Shown: piece after piece, positions 34,621-43,893 of the stretch | How positions within the stretch are numbered: position 1 is the stretch's first letter | How the letters are laid out: the number at the start of each line of letters is the position of its first letter | Source: Phycisphaerales bacterium | Lineage (GTDB): Bacteria > Planctomycetota > Phycisphaerae > Phycisphaerales > UBA1924 | DNA: 64,000 nt | Assembly (NCBI GenBank): GCA_020849615.1 | Contig: JADLFW010000013.1 | Span: 238,566 to 302,565 of the forward strand | Direction of reading: 5' to 3' | Program-made: the position numbers and the translations under genes | Notes under the pieces: generated by a model | The model's database searches: none | Seen by the model: the letters and a program-made list of their open reading frames with translations, nothing else | What the model was told of the DNA's origin: nothing

Positions 34621-37206
34621 ATGAAGACCTGTGGCGCGCGAGCCCGCGGGTTGTTGCGATCGGGCGGAGCGGCCCGGATGCGGTCGGTGCTGCGCGTGAT
34701 GGTGGTGCTGATGCTGCTCGCGGCGCGCCCGGCCTGGGCGCAGCCGGCGGCCGTGATCCGGGAGAGCTCCGAGCCGGGCCCGGGCCGGATCATCTACGGC
34801 GGCGATGAGAACTTCCGGCCCAACGAGTGGTCGGATGACGCGGGCCGGCCCGTCGGCTTCCAGATCGACCTGATCCGCGCCATCGGCCGGGCGGCGGGTG
34901 TGCCGGTCGAGGTGCGGCTGGGCCCGTGGTCGGAGATCCGCGAATCGCTGCTGGCGGGCGAGGTGGATGTGGTCGGGCTGTTCGATCAGCCGGCCCGGCA
35001 CAGCTACGCGGATTTTTCCGCACCGCACTCGGTGCAGGCCTCGACGATCTTCATCCGTAAGGGCACCACGCCGATCGACCGGCTGGATCAGCTGGCTGGG
35101 CGGAGCGTGATCGTGCAGCGCGATGCCCTCGCCGAGGAGCAGATCCGCGCGGCGGCGATCCCCGCCTCGCTCATCCTCGTCAACAACGAGGCGGAGGCGA
35201 TCCTGCTGCTGGCCTCGGGCAGTCACGACTGCGCTGTGGTGACACAGGCGGGCGGGCACGACGCCATCGCCCGCTTCAGGCTGAGCAACATCACGACCAG
35301 CGGCCCGCCCATCCTGGCGTCCAACGTCTGCTTCGCCGTGCGCAAGGGCAATCCGGAGATGCTGCGCCTCGTCGACCGCGGGCTGGCCACGGTCAAGGCC
35401 AGCGGCGAGTACTCGGCGATCTTCCAGAAGTGGTTCGGCGAAGTCGGGCGGGGGGGAATCTCGCGGGCCCGGGCCGCGGCGTGGGCCGGGGCGATCGTCG
35501 CGCCGGTCGCCGCGCTAGCCCTGGCGGCCCTGATCTGGTCGCGCTCGCTCCGGCGGCGCGTTGAGCAGCGCACCGCCGAGATCGCCAAGCAGCTCGCCGA
35601 ACGCCGCAAGGCCGAGGAGGCGCTGCGGGCCAGCGAGGACCGCTTCCGGGCGGTCCTCCGGGCTTCTGGCATCACCGTGTGCACGCAGGATTCCGATCTC
35701 AAGTTCACCTGGCTGTACGACCCGGGCCGGGTGCTGGGCCCCGGCGGACTTGTCGGCCTGCGCGACCCCGATGTGCTCCCGGCCGACGCCGCGGCGCCGC
35801 TCATGTCGGCCAAGCACCGCGTGCTCCGCACCGGCGAGGGCGCCCGGCGCGAACTGCTGCTCCATCGCGATAATCAGGACCGCTGGTACGAGGTGGCCAT
35901 CGAGCCCCTGCCCGGTTCGGACGGCCGTCCCGGCGGCGTCATGAGCGCGATCGTGGATGTCACGCAGCTCAAACGGGCCGAGGCCCGGCGCTTCGAGCTG
36001 GAGCGGCGGATCATGCAGGCCCAGAAGCTCGAGAGCCTGGGGTTGCTCGCGGCCGGGGTGGGCCACGACTTCAACAACCTGCTGACCGGGATCCTGGGGT
36101 ACGCCGACCAGGCCCGGCGAGCGGTGGGCGCGGCCGCGGAAGAGCCGATCCGCGGGATCGAGCTCCTCGCCCGCCGGGCCGGCGAGCTGACGCAGCAGTT
36201 GCTGGCGCTCACCGGCGGCGGCAAGATGCTGGTCTCCAGCGTCGACCTCGCCGGCGTCGCCGATGAGATGTGCCGTCTGCTGCGCGCATCGCTCGGCCCG
36301 AAGGTCCAGCTGGAGTTTCAGCCGGGCCCGGCCATCCCGGAGATCGAGGCCGATGCCACGCAGATCCGCCAGGTTGTCCTCAACCTCGTCAAGAACGCCG
36401 CGGATGCGATCGGGGATTCGCCCGGACGGATCATCGTCCGCGCGGTGCGGGCCGAACTCACCGAGCACGACCTGCGCGCGGCCCGGATCGGCGGCGATGC
36501 CCTTCCGGGCCCGTACGTGGGGCTGGTGGTCGGGGATGACGGGCCCGGCATCGATCCGGTGGTGCTGGGCCGGATCTTCGACTCGTTCTTCACGACCAAG
36601 CCGCAGGGGCGCGGGCTGGGGCTGGCCGTCGTTGCGGGCGTGGTGCAGCGTCATCGCGGCGTTGTGATCATCGATCACGGGCCGTCCGGGGGCTCGACGT
36701 TCCGCATCTACTTCCCGCTCGCCTCGACGCTCGAGGGGGTGCTCGAGCGGGCGGTCTCGGCCTCGTCGATCCCGTACGCGCCGGCCCGTCCCGGGCAGCG
36801 CGGTGCGGTGCTCATCGTCGATGACATGCGGGCCGTGCGGGAGTTCCTGACCGAATCACTCACGGAAGCCGGGTACCACGCGATTCCCGCCGCCGACGCC
36901 GCGGAGGCGATGCGGCTCTTTGGCGAGTTCCGCTCGAGCATCCGGGCCATCCTGCTCGACGTCGGCCTGCCCGGAACATCCGGCCTGCGCCTGCTCGACC
37001 ACGTGCGGGCCGAGCACTCAAGCGTCCCCGTCCTGCTCATCACCGGGATGGTGGAAGTCGAGGATGCCGCTTTGTACGCCAACGACCCCCGGGTGGCCCT
37101 GCTCCGCAAGCCGTTCTCGACGTCGGAACTGCTGCTGATCGTCGAGACGCTCTGCCGCGTCGGTGTTGATGGGCCCGCGCCGCGGCCTTCGGGCGCTCTT
37201 CACTAA
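34621..37206 (+). CDS. Hybrid sensor histidine kinase with periplasmic solute-binding domain
   Basis: 861 aa. GAGGGGAG fixes the start. Order: signal/anchor (22-40), SBP_bac_3-type binding domain (~55-275; FRPNEWSDDAGRPVGFQIDL), membrane helix (286-307), coiled linker, PAS (~338-450), HisKA with phospho-His482 (AAGVGHDFNNLLTGILGYAD), HATPase (NLVKNAADAIGD, VGDDGPGIDP, GRGLGL), and a C-terminal receiver (LIVDDMRAV, AILLDVGLPGTSG, LRKPFS). It should sense a small solute such as an amino acid and relay phosphate to an unknown partner. The stop overlaps the convergent ada stop by 4 bp. Confidence 0.92.
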   Translation: MKTCGARARGLLRSGGAARMRSVLRVMVVLMLLAARPAWAQPAAVIRESSEPGPGRIIYGGDENFRPNEWSDDAGRPVGFQIDLIRAIGRAAGVPVEVRLGPWSEIRESLLAGEVDVVGLFDQPARHSYADFSAPHSVQASTIFIRKGTTPIDRLDQLAGRSVIVQRDALAEEQIRAAAIPASLILVNNEAEAILLLASGSHDCAVVTQAGGHDAIARFRLSNITTSGPPILASNVCFAVRKGNPEMLRLVDRGLATVKASGEYSAIFQKWFGEVGRGGISRARAAAWAGAIVAPVAALALAALIWSRSLRRRVEQRTAEIAKQLAERRKAEEALRASEDRFRAVLRASGITVCTQDSDLKFTWLYDPGRVLGPGGLVGLRDPDVLPADAAAPLMSAKHRVLRTGEGARRELLLHRDNQDRWYEVAIEPLPGSDGRPGGVMSAIVDVTQLKRAEARRFELERRIMQAQKLESLGLLAAGVGHDFNNLLTGILGYADQARRAVGAAAEEPIRGIELLARRAGELTQQLLALTGGGKMLVSSVDLAGVADEMCRLLRASLGPKVQLEFQPGPAIPEIEADATQIRQVVLNLVKNAADAIGDSPGRIIVRAVRAELTEHDLRAARIGGDALPGPYVGLVVGDDGPGIDPVVLGRIFDSFFTTKPQGRGLGLAVVAGVVQRHRGVVIIDHGPSGGSTFRIYFPLASTLEGVLERAVSASSIPYAPARPGQRGAVLIVDDMRAVREFLTESLTEAGYHAIPAADAAEAMRLFGEFRSSIRAILLDVGLPGTSGLRLLDHVRAEHSSVPVLLITGMVEVEDAALYANDPRVALLRKPFSTSELLLIVETLCRVGVDGPAPRPSGALH

Positions 37207-38330
37207 CGGGCCGCGGCGCCTTCGAACAGGCCCGCGGGAGCGGATGTCGGCAGCCCCAAGCCACGGGCCGCATCGCGCTCCAGCTCCAGGAGCCGCAGTT
37301 TCCGCCACACTCCGCCGCCGTAGCCGGTCGCCGAGCCGTCGCTCCCGATCACCCGGTGGCACGGGATGATGATCGCGAGGCGGTTGTCGCCGTTGGCCCG
37401 GGCCACCGCGCGGACGGCGGATGGGCGGCCGATCTCCCGCGCGATCTGCGCGTAGGAACGCGTCGCGCCGAGCGGGATCGCGCGCAGCGCGGCCCAGACC
37501 TGCTCCTGGAAGGGTGTGCCGCGGATCGCGAGCGGCGTGCGGAACTCGGTGAGGCGGCCCGCGAAGTAGCGTGAGAGCTCGGCTTCGATGGAGTCCAGAT
37601 GCGGCGCGGGCCCGGGCACCACCGCGCCGCCGAACCGACGCCGTAGCGTCTCGATCTGGGCGGGCAAGCCCCGGCGATCCACGAACTCCAGCAGGCACAG
37701 CCCGTCATCGCCCGCGACCGCCAGCACCGGGCCCAGCGGAGTTTCGATCCAGCGCGCCCGTAGCGCCACCGCGCCGGCGCCGTCCGAGGGCGGGGCGCCG
37801 AACATCCTGCTGAACGCCTCACGGAACCCGCTGGAGGAACTGAACCCCGCGCGGGCCGCGGCCCGGCCCACCGCGCCGGGCTTGCGGCGAGCGCCCCCGC
37901 CGGCCCGGCGAATCTCCACCATCGCGGATCCGACTCGCCGGGCCCGCTGGTACCCGTGGAACGTCAGGCCGTGCCGGGCCTTGAAGTAGCGCGAGACGGT
38001 GGACGGCTCGAGCCCCCGGGCCCGCAGGTCGTGCGCGGTGAGCCGGCGGTCGCCAGCCGATTCGATCAGCGCCAGCACCTCGCGCAGCCACGGCGGCGAA
38101 CCCGCGGGCTCGAGGGGGCGGCACCGCCGGCACGGCCGGTACCCCGCGTGAAGTGCTGCGCTCACGGTCGGGAAATACTCGACGTTCTCGCGGTTGGGCT
38201 TGCGGGCCCCGCAGCCCGGGCGGCAGAAGACGCCCGTGGTCCGGATGCCGGCGAAGAACACACCATCGAGCGAGGTGTCGCGGTTCACCAGGGCTTGGTA
38301 CAGCTCATCCTCGGGGGGAAGCGGGTGCAT
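37203..38330 (-). CDS. ada: Ada-type methylphosphotriester/O6-methylguanine-DNA methyltransferase and regulator
   Basis: 375 aa, the full three-part Ada. The N-terminal zinc domain has Cys36, 40, 67 and 70 (E. coli 38, 42, 69, 72) with the acceptor in GVFCRPGCGARKPNRENV. An AraC-type helix-turn-helix lies at ~85-195 (GLEPSTVSRYFKARHGLTFH). The C-terminal O6-methylguanine methyltransferase has the active IIIPCHRVIGSDGSATGYGG. It repairs alkylated DNA and, when methylated, activates repair genes. No alkB or alkA is adjacent. Confidence 0.93.
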   Translation of the reverse strand: MHPLPPEDELYQALVNRDTSLDGVFFAGIRTTGVFCRPGCGARKPNRENVEYFPTVSAALHAGYRPCRRCRPLEPAGSPPWLREVLALIESAGDRRLTAHDLRARGLEPSTVSRYFKARHGLTFHGYQRARRVGSAMVEIRRAGGGARRKPGAVGRAAARAGFSSSSGFREAFSRMFGAPPSDGAGAVALRARWIETPLGPVLAVAGDDGLCLLEFVDRRGLPAQIETLRRRFGGAVVPGPAPHLDSIEAELSRYFAGRLTEFRTPLAIRGTPFQEQVWAALRAIPLGATRSYAQIAREIGRPSAVRAVARANGDNRLAIIIPCHRVIGSDGSATGYGGGVWRKLRLLELERDAARGLGLPTSAPAGLFEGAAAR

Positions 38331-38399
38331 GGAGCTATTGTGGCCGCCGGGCCCGGCGGGAGCGACGCGAGTTGAGCGCCGAATTCAGATCCGGCAGCC

Positions 38400-39239
38400 T
38401 CAGGCCCGGCGGCGCCGGGCCGTGAACGCCACGCCGCCCATCAGCACCGTCCATGAGCCGGGGGCGGGGATGACCAGGTCGAGGTAGCGGGTCAGTTCGC
38501 GCAAGGAGACCTCGGCGGCGAGCCGGCCGTTGGCGACCGAGACGCCGGAGCCCACGTGGATGTGGCCCGCCGAGTAGCAGCGGTACTCGGCGCTGGGGTC
38601 ATCGTTGATGTCCTTGTACCACGTGCCGTGGTAGGCCATGAACTCGGAGACGAACCCGCCGCCGAAGGAACTGCTGCTGGAATCGATGAACGGGTTGACA
38701 TCGATCCCCGCGGCCCGGACCGCATCGCGGATCTGGAGCATGGGGAGGGATGAGTAGCGGATGGCGCCCGCCGGGAGTGTCGGGTCCGGGGGTGAGGGCG
38801 TGGGCTGGAAGGGGGCTTCGTAGTCGTCGATCCAGGTTTCCAGATTACGGCTGCGGTACTCAAGCTCCCAGCCCTTGCCGGCGCTGCCGCGGCTGAAGGT
38901 CATGATGGCGGCGGGCTTGACCTCCGCGACAATGCGCCAGAAGTCCTCGGAGGTGTCCTGGTAATCGACCTCGAGGTCGCCCACACCCTTGCCGAGGCCG
39001 GAGGGGAACTCCGGGAAGAACGAATAGATGTCGTAGCCGCGGCCCTCCCAGTTGCCGCCCTGCCACCCGCCGGGGTTCTGCACCGGGCTGGTGCTGAACG
39101 GGCGGACGATCTCGTTGGTCGGCGGCCAGTAGCCGGTGATGAGGATGTTGTTCGTGTGGCCGGCGGCCCGCGCGGCCGGCATCGGGGCGAGGAAACACAT
39201 CAGGATCGCGGCCGGGGCCGCGAGGGCGGGAGTACGCAT
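38400..39239 (-). CDS. Secreted PEP-CTERM protein
   Basis: 279 aa. Signal peptide to about residue 26 (ARAAGHT). The mature protein starts NNILITGYWPPTNEIVRPFS and is rich in aromatic and acidic residues (NWEGRGYDIYSFFPEFPSGL, FWRIVAEVKPAAIMTFSRGS). The overall start recalls the pyroglutamyl-peptidase fold, but no catalytic triad can be placed. It ends with IPAPGSWTVLMGGVAFTA then RRRR, the exosortase-type tail. Confidence 0.75.
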   Translation of the reverse strand: MRTPALAAPAAILMCFLAPMPAARAAGHTNNILITGYWPPTNEIVRPFSTSPVQNPGGWQGGNWEGRGYDIYSFFPEFPSGLGKGVGDLEVDYQDTSEDFWRIVAEVKPAAIMTFSRGSAGKGWELEYRSRNLETWIDDYEAPFQPTPSPPDPTLPAGAIRYSSLPMLQIRDAVRAAGIDVNPFIDSSSSSFGGGFVSEFMAYHGTWYKDINDDPSAEYRCYSAGHIHVGSGVSVANGRLAAEVSLRELTRYLDLVIPAPGSWTVLMGGVAFTARRRRA

Positions 39240-39374
39240 CGGGGGAGTTTCCCTTCAGTCCGGAACGGACAGCCCCCAATGTAGCCGGCCACCTGCCGTT
39301 TTCCAGACGATTTCACCCGGATGGGACCCTGGCAGGCCGGTGATACTCCCGGCGTGGATGGGTGGATTCCCGCC

Positions 39375-40256
39375 TCAGGCCGCGGCGCGGATGGGGAGTA
39401 GGCGGGTCGCCTGGTCGGCATCAATGACCACCGCGTGGTTAGCGGGGATGGAAGTCCATCCCGGATCGCTGCTGAGCGGCTCCGAGGAGATGAGCACCGC
39501 GCGGGTGGACCCGATGGGATCGATCATCCGGCAGACACCATCCTCGCAGGTGTAGCGCCGGCCCGTGTGGAGGTGCAGCGAGCTGGCGTGCTCGGCGGCA
39601 TCGCTGGTGAAGCGGCAGGCGACAGCGGACCGGCCATCCGAGACGGCGATGTTGAGGTACGAGGGTTCCTGAGCGCCCGCCTGCCGGGCCAGGGCGAGCA
39701 CATCCTGGATCGTGCCCTCGAGCGCGGCGGCGAGGTCATCGCCGCTGGCGGGCGGCGCATCGGGCGCCAGCCGGCCCGCGCGGGCCAGGCGGTCGAGCAG
39801 CAGGGCGAAAAGGTGCTCCGAGTCGGTCGAGCCCTGGATGGCGTTAAAGGCGGAATCGCTGAGCCCGGCGAGCAGGCGGCGGCGCAGCGCGGAGAACCCG
39901 CCGATGTCGCCGTTGTGCATGAAGGCGTAGCGGCCGCTCGTGAAGGGGTGGCAGTTGAGCTCGGTGACGGGCTGGCCGCTGGTGGCGGCCCGGACGTGCG
40001 CCAGCACGCAGGAGCTCTGGGTGACGCGGGCGAGGTCAAGGAGGTTTCGGTTGTTCCAGGCGGGGGTGACAGAGCGGAAGGTGGCGGGCTCCGGGCTGAG
40101 GTCGGGGTTGTACCACGCGACGCCGAAGCCATCGCCGTTGAGGGGCTCCTCGGATTCGCGGCTGCGCGTGCTCTGGTGGATCAGCGAGTGGTCGGGCTCG
40201 GTGATGAGGCTGGAGAGCCGCAGGGGCGGGCCTTTGTACAGGATGAAGCGGCACAT
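39375..40256 (-). CDS. Class II glutamine amidotransferase
   Basis: 293 aa. Begins MCRFILYKGPP with the N-terminal nucleophile Cys2; EPLNGDGFGVAWY, VLAHVRAATSG and HPFTSGRYAFMHNGDIGGF are the Ntn-hydrolase glutaminase motifs of the YafJ/EgtC/DUG3 group. It hydrolyses a gamma-glutamyl amide; the exact substrate is unknown. No ergothioneine genes are nearby. Confidence 0.9.
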   Translation of the reverse strand: MCRFILYKGPPLRLSSLITEPDHSLIHQSTRSRESEEPLNGDGFGVAWYNPDLSPEPATFRSVTPAWNNRNLLDLARVTQSSCVLAHVRAATSGQPVTELNCHPFTSGRYAFMHNGDIGGFSALRRRLLAGLSDSAFNAIQGSTDSEHLFALLLDRLARAGRLAPDAPPASGDDLAAALEGTIQDVLALARQAGAQEPSYLNIAVSDGRSAVACRFTSDAAEHASSLHLHTGRRYTCEDGVCRMIDPIGSTRAVLISSEPLSSDPGWTSIPANHAVVIDADQATRLLPIRAAA

Positions 40257-40330
40257 GGGCGGTCTCCGGAGGGGTCGGGAAAGGCTCCGGAGGGGTATCG
40301 GTCGCGTCCGGGCCGGGCCCGGCGGCGGGA

Positions 40331-40362
40331 ATGAAAACGGCCCGCGCTGGGGAGCGGGCCGT
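40331..40362 (-). terminator. Terminator after the RRM gene
   Basis: ACGGCCCGC / GCGGGCCGT stem with, on the minus strand, a TTTT run. It lies between the RRM gene and the amidotransferase gene. Confidence 0.75.
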
Positions 40363-40401
40363 CGTGTGCATAACCGGATTATCCGTCAAGCGCGGCCTAG
40401 C

Positions 40402-40758
40402 TTACCAGCCGCCGCGGCCGCCGCCGCCGCCGCCACCCCCGCCACCCCCGCCGAAGCCGCCGCGGCTGCGACCACCGCCGCCTCCCCCGAAACCGCCGCG
40501 CCCGCCGCCGCCGGCTTCACGGGGCTTGGCCTCGTTGACGACCAGGGGGCGGCCATCCATGGGCTTGCCGTTCATGGCCGTTATGGCGGCCTGGGCTTCG
40601 CTGTCGTTGCGCATCTCGACAAAGCCGAAGCCGCGTGAGCGGCCCGTCTCGCGGTCGATCACGATGGAGGCGGACTCGACCTGTCCGTGGGCCTCGAAGG
40701 CGGCGCGGAGGGAGTCCTCGGTCGAGCTGAAGGGCAGATTTCCGACGTAGATTCTCAT
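40402..40758 (-). CDS. Glycine-rich RRM RNA-binding protein
   Basis: 118 aa. A single RRM (residues 1-78) with RNP2 IYVGNLPF and RNP1 RGFGFVEM, then a ~40-residue Gly/Arg-rich tail (RGGFGGGGGG blocks). This is the small bacterial Rbp type known from cyanobacteria and planctomycetes, thought to act on RNA at low temperature or in localisation. Monocistronic, with a terminator. Confidence 0.93.
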   Translation of the reverse strand: MRIYVGNLPFSSTEDSLRAAFEAHGQVESASIVIDRETGRSRGFGFVEMRNDSEAQAAITAMNGKPMDGRPLVVNEAKPREAGGGGRGGFGGGGGGRSRGGFGGGGGGGGGGGGRGGW

Positions 40759-40999
40759 CGCTGCGGTCCCGATCGCCCGACTCGTGCTTCATCGGCGAGA
40801 CCGTGCCGCCGTTCGGGCGGGGCCGGGGCTGGTCTCGAGCGGCGGCCGGGGGGTTCCCCCGCCGCGTGCGGTGAGTATACGAACGGGCCGGCCCGGGCGT
40901 TGCCCGGGCGGCGAGAGTTCCGCGCGCCAGACGGGCCGGTGTAAGCGTTCTCAGGCCGCCGGGCGCGGAGCGGTCGGGTGGCCGGGAGGACAGTCGGGA

Positions 41000-41611
41000 T
41001 CAGCGGCGACGCCGGGCCGCTCCCAGACCCGCGATCGCAAACACCCCCATGCCGGCCGGCGCGGGAACCCAACTGTGCGCGAACTCGCCGACGGCGAAGT
41101 CCACATCGGCGGTCACGGCCACGGAGACGACGTCAGCGCCGCGCGTGCCGTAGAAGCCCCAGCCGCTGGCGCCGGCGTCACCCTCGACGCCCTGCGTCGA
41201 AGCGGTGGAGGTGCTGCCGTCCGAACCGGTGGCGGTGATGTTCCACACGCCGAAGGGGTTCGGCTCGGCGTAGAACTGGAAGCCCCCGATGCCGCTGGAC
41301 AGGGTCATGGTCAGCGAGGTCGAGCCGTTGGTGTAGAAGCAGTTGCCGGTGTAGCCGTGGCTCCAGGTGGCCCAGCCAGCGCCGATCTGGCGGACACTGA
41401 CCGGGCTGCTGAAGTAGATGACATCGCCGAACTCGCACAACGGCGTGCTGGTGACATCGGCGAAGAGGTCGGTCCTCAGTGGGGGACGGACCATCCCACT
41501 CCCTCCCATCGTGCCCGGGGGAGCGGCGGTCCCGTAGGTTTCCACGCCGATGCCGGCGGGGGCGGCGGACGCGAACCCGGCAAAGGCGAACAGGGCAAGC
41601 GCGGTTTTCAT
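41000..41611 (-). CDS. PEP-CTERM paralogue array member 1 (last gene of the four-gene operon)
   Basis: 203 aa. Signal peptide (ASAAPA), then the array core: GIGVETYGTAAPP, WATWSHGYTGNCFYTNG, FYAEPNPFGVWNITATGSDG, VDFAVGEF, and tail VPAPAGMGVFAIAGLGAA + RRRR. The most diverged copy in the C-terminal half (an inserted Trp in GVWNI). It lies 27 bp behind member 2 with a duplicated AGGAGAAA ribosome binding site. Function unknown; probably surface-anchored or released by an exosortase. Confidence 0.8.
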   Translation of the reverse strand: MKTALALFAFAGFASAAPAGIGVETYGTAAPPGTMGGSGMVRPPLRTDLFADVTSTPLCEFGDVIYFSSPVSVRQIGAGWATWSHGYTGNCFYTNGSTSLTMTLSSGIGGFQFYAEPNPFGVWNITATGSDGSTSTASTQGVEGDAGASGWGFYGTRGADVVSVAVTADVDFAVGEFAHSWVPAPAGMGVFAIAGLGAARRRR

Positions 41612-41638
41612 CGTTGTTTCTCCTGCTACGAACTCATT

Positions 41639-42244
41639 TCACCGGCGCCGACCGGCGTACAGCCCGCCAAGCGCGAAGAGGCTGAGGCTGGCGGGGGCCG
41701 GGAACCAACCGGCGGAGAACTCGCCGACGGCAAAGTCAACGTCGGAGATGACCGTCACGGAGACAAGGTGAACCCCGCCTCCGGTGGTGTAATAGCCCCA
41801 GCCCGCCGCGCCGCTGTCGCCGTCGGGGAACTGCGAAGAAGCGAGCGTGCTGCTGCCGTCAGAGCCCGTCGCGGTCATCCGGAATACGCCGAATGGGTTG
41901 GGCTCCGCGTAGAACTGGAAAGCGCCGTGGCCGGAGTCCATCAGCATCGTCAGCGAGGAGTAGCCGTTGGTGTAGAAGACGTTGCCGGTATAGCCGTGGC
42001 TCCAGGTCGCCCAGCTTGAGCCCACCTGGCGGACGCTGCAGGGCGTGCTGAACGTGATCGTGCCCAGGCCGTCGAGCGTTTCGGTCACATCCGCGAACAT
42101 GTCATCGCGGAATGGCGCCCTGTGCACCCAGATCCCGCCAGCCCAGCGGGGCGGCGCGGCGGTGCCGTAGGTTTCCACGCCGATGCCGGCGGGGGCGAGG
42201 GACGCGAAGGCGATCAAAGTCGAACACGCGAGCGCGGTCTTCAT
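41639..42244 (-). CDS. PEP-CTERM paralogue array member 2
   Basis: 201 aa. Same layout as the other members: signal peptide, GIGVETYGTAAPP, WATWSHGYTGNVFYTNG, EPNPFGVFRMTATGSDG, SDVDFAVGEF, tail FPAPASLSLFALGGLYAG then RRR. The start codon overlaps the stop of member 3 (TCATGA), so translation is coupled, unlike the 27-bp gaps elsewhere in the operon. Confidence 0.8.
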   Translation of the reverse strand: MKTALACSTLIAFASLAPAGIGVETYGTAAPPRWAGGIWVHRAPFRDDMFADVTETLDGLGTITFSTPCSVRQVGSSWATWSHGYTGNVFYTNGYSSLTMLMDSGHGAFQFYAEPNPFGVFRMTATGSDGSSTLASSQFPDGDSGAAGWGYYTTGGGVHLVSVTVISDVDFAVGEFSAGWFPAPASLSLFALGGLYAGRRR

Positions 42245-42879
42245 GATGGCACCTCCTGTGACGGGCCGGTGCGCCGCCGCCGGCCCGCGACCAGCCCGGC
42301 GAGGGCGAACGGGCCGAGAGTGGCAGGGGCGGGCGGCGTGAGGAAGCCGACTCGGAACTCGCCCACGGCGAAGTCCACATCGGATTCGACCGTGATGGAC
42401 ACCACGTGGGCATCCCAGCTGCAGAACCCCCAACCGGTCGCGCCGGAGTCCCCATCCGGGTGCTGCTGTGCGGCGATGGTGGTGGCGCCGTCGGATCCGG
42501 CCGCGGTCATCTGGAAGATGCCGAAGGGGTTTGGCTCCGCGTAGAACTGGAACGCGTGGATGTCGGATAGGCCGATGGTCAGGCTGCTGGCGCCGTTGGT
42601 GTAGAACACATTGCCGGTGTAGCCGTGGCTCCAGGTGGCCCAGCCCTGGCCGATCGCGCGGACACTCACCGGGATGCTGAAGACGATCACGCCCCCGCCG
42701 CCGTCCGGCGTCGTGGTCACGTCGGCGAACACATCGCTCCTGAAATGGACCCGCCAGTCGATCGGCCAGCCGTCCACCGCGGCGGGCGGCGCGGCGGCGC
42801 CGTAGGTCTCCACGACGATGCCGGCAGGGGCGGCGGCCGCGAATCCGGCAAAGGCGAACAGGGCAAGCGCGGCCTTCAT
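42241..42879 (-). CDS. PEP-CTERM paralogue array member 3
   Basis: 212 aa. Core as in the others (GIVVETYGAAAPP, WATWSHGYTGNVFYTNG, EPNPFGIFQMTAAGSDG, SDVDFAVGEF). After the hydrophobic segment and RRRR it continues for ten residues (TGPSQEVPS end), so the basic cluster is not terminal. This extension is what creates the overlap with member 2, and it may reduce sorting. Confidence 0.78.
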   Translation of the reverse strand: MKAALALFAFAGFAAAAPAGIVVETYGAAAPPAAVDGWPIDWRVHFRSDVFADVTTTPDGGGGVIVFSIPVSVRAIGQGWATWSHGYTGNVFYTNGASSLTIGLSDIHAFQFYAEPNPFGIFQMTAAGSDGATTIAAQQHPDGDSGATGWGFCSWDAHVVSITVESDVDFAVGEFRVGFLTPPAPATLGPFALAGLVAGRRRRTGPSQEVPS

Positions 42880-42906
42880 CGTAGTTTCTCCTGTTACGGA
42901 TTCACT

Positions 42907-43509
42907 TCAGCGCTGGCGACCAGCGGCCAGGCCGGCGAGTGCGAAGAGGCAAAGGCTCGCCGGCGCGGGGAAGCTGGCGAGCTCGCCGACGGCGAAGTCA
43001 ATATCTGCGCTCACCGTGACGGAGCGGACAGTGGGGCCGACGCCGTAGAAGCCCCAGCCGAACGCGCCGCCCCCACCGTCGACGTCCTCAGTGGACGAGG
43101 TGGAGGTGCTGCCGTCAGAACCGGTGGCGGTCATCTGGAAGACGCCGAAGGGGTTCGGTTCGGCATAGAACTGGAAGGCACGCTCGGCCCAGCCCCACGG
43201 GATCATCGTGATGGAGGTCGCGCCGTTGGTGTAGTACACGTTGCCGGTGTAGCCGTGGCTCCAGGTGGCCCACCCGAACCCGATCCGGCGGACGTTGACC
43301 GGGCTGCTGAAATCGATGCCGCTCACGAAGGGCAGGTGGGGCACGGATATCACATCGCTGAAGAGTCGGTCATCGAAGGTGGCCGGCACCACGGGGTGAC
43401 CGTGAACGGTGGCAGGCGGTGCGGCGGTGCTGTACGTCTCCACGCCGATGCCCGCGGAGGCGGCGGACGCAAAGCCCGCCAGCGCGAGCAGCGTCATTGA
43501 GGTCTTCAT
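42907..43509 (-). CDS. PEP-CTERM paralogue array member 4 (first gene of the operon)
   Basis: 200 aa. Signal peptide (ASAASA), GIGVETYSTAAPPATV, WATWSHGYTGNVYYTNG, EPNPFGVFQMTATGSDG, ADIDFAVGEL; tail FPAPASLCLFALAGLAAG, then RQR instead of RRRR. GGGAG lies before the ATG. The upstream region (43510-43791) is expected to carry the operon promoter; I could not place a convincing one. Confidence 0.8.
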   Translation of the reverse strand: MKTSMTLLALAGFASAASAGIGVETYSTAAPPATVHGHPVVPATFDDRLFSDVISVPHLPFVSGIDFSSPVNVRRIGFGWATWSHGYTGNVYYTNGATSITMIPWGWAERAFQFYAEPNPFGVFQMTATGSDGSTSTSSTEDVDGGGGAFGWGFYGVGPTVRSVTVSADIDFAVGELASFPAPASLCLFALAGLAAGRQR

Positions 43510-43791
43510 CGTTTTTTCTCCCGCTGCGTTTGAGTGGTTCCCGGGCCGCTTCGCGGCAAGCACGCGTGGAGAACGGCGCGACGGGCGGAAGAGAGGATGG
43601 TTTCCTCCTTCGGCACGGAACACCCATCCTAGCTGATGATGGTGCGCGCACTCCAAGGTCGGCCTTGCCGGGCCCGGTGCGAGGGAAGGTCGGGGTCGCT
43701 TGCTTGCGAAAGGATGATGAACGGGTGAATGCGCCAGAGTCGCGTCCGGTTCTTTGCGGGAGATCCCGCGCGGGCCCGGCACGCGGCCCGT

Positions 43792-43825
43792 AAAAAAACA
43801 CGCCCCGGGAGATATCGGGGCGTGC
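43792..43825 (-). terminator. Terminator after array member 5
   Basis: On the minus strand GCACGCCCCG, short loop, CGGGGCGTG, then T7. It isolates member 5 from the four-gene operon. Members 5 and 6 end in near-identical terminators. Confidence 0.92.
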
Positions 43826-43893
43826 AAGAGAGGCTCAGGTGCTCCGCGGCCTTACGGGCCGCGGAGCGGATTCACCGGGTCGTGAAGAGGCGA

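Noticed and set aside
38400..39239. Pyroglutamyl peptidase (C15) activity for the PEP-CTERM protein
   Set aside because: Only the first strand resembles C15; the Glu-Cys-His triad cannot be placed.
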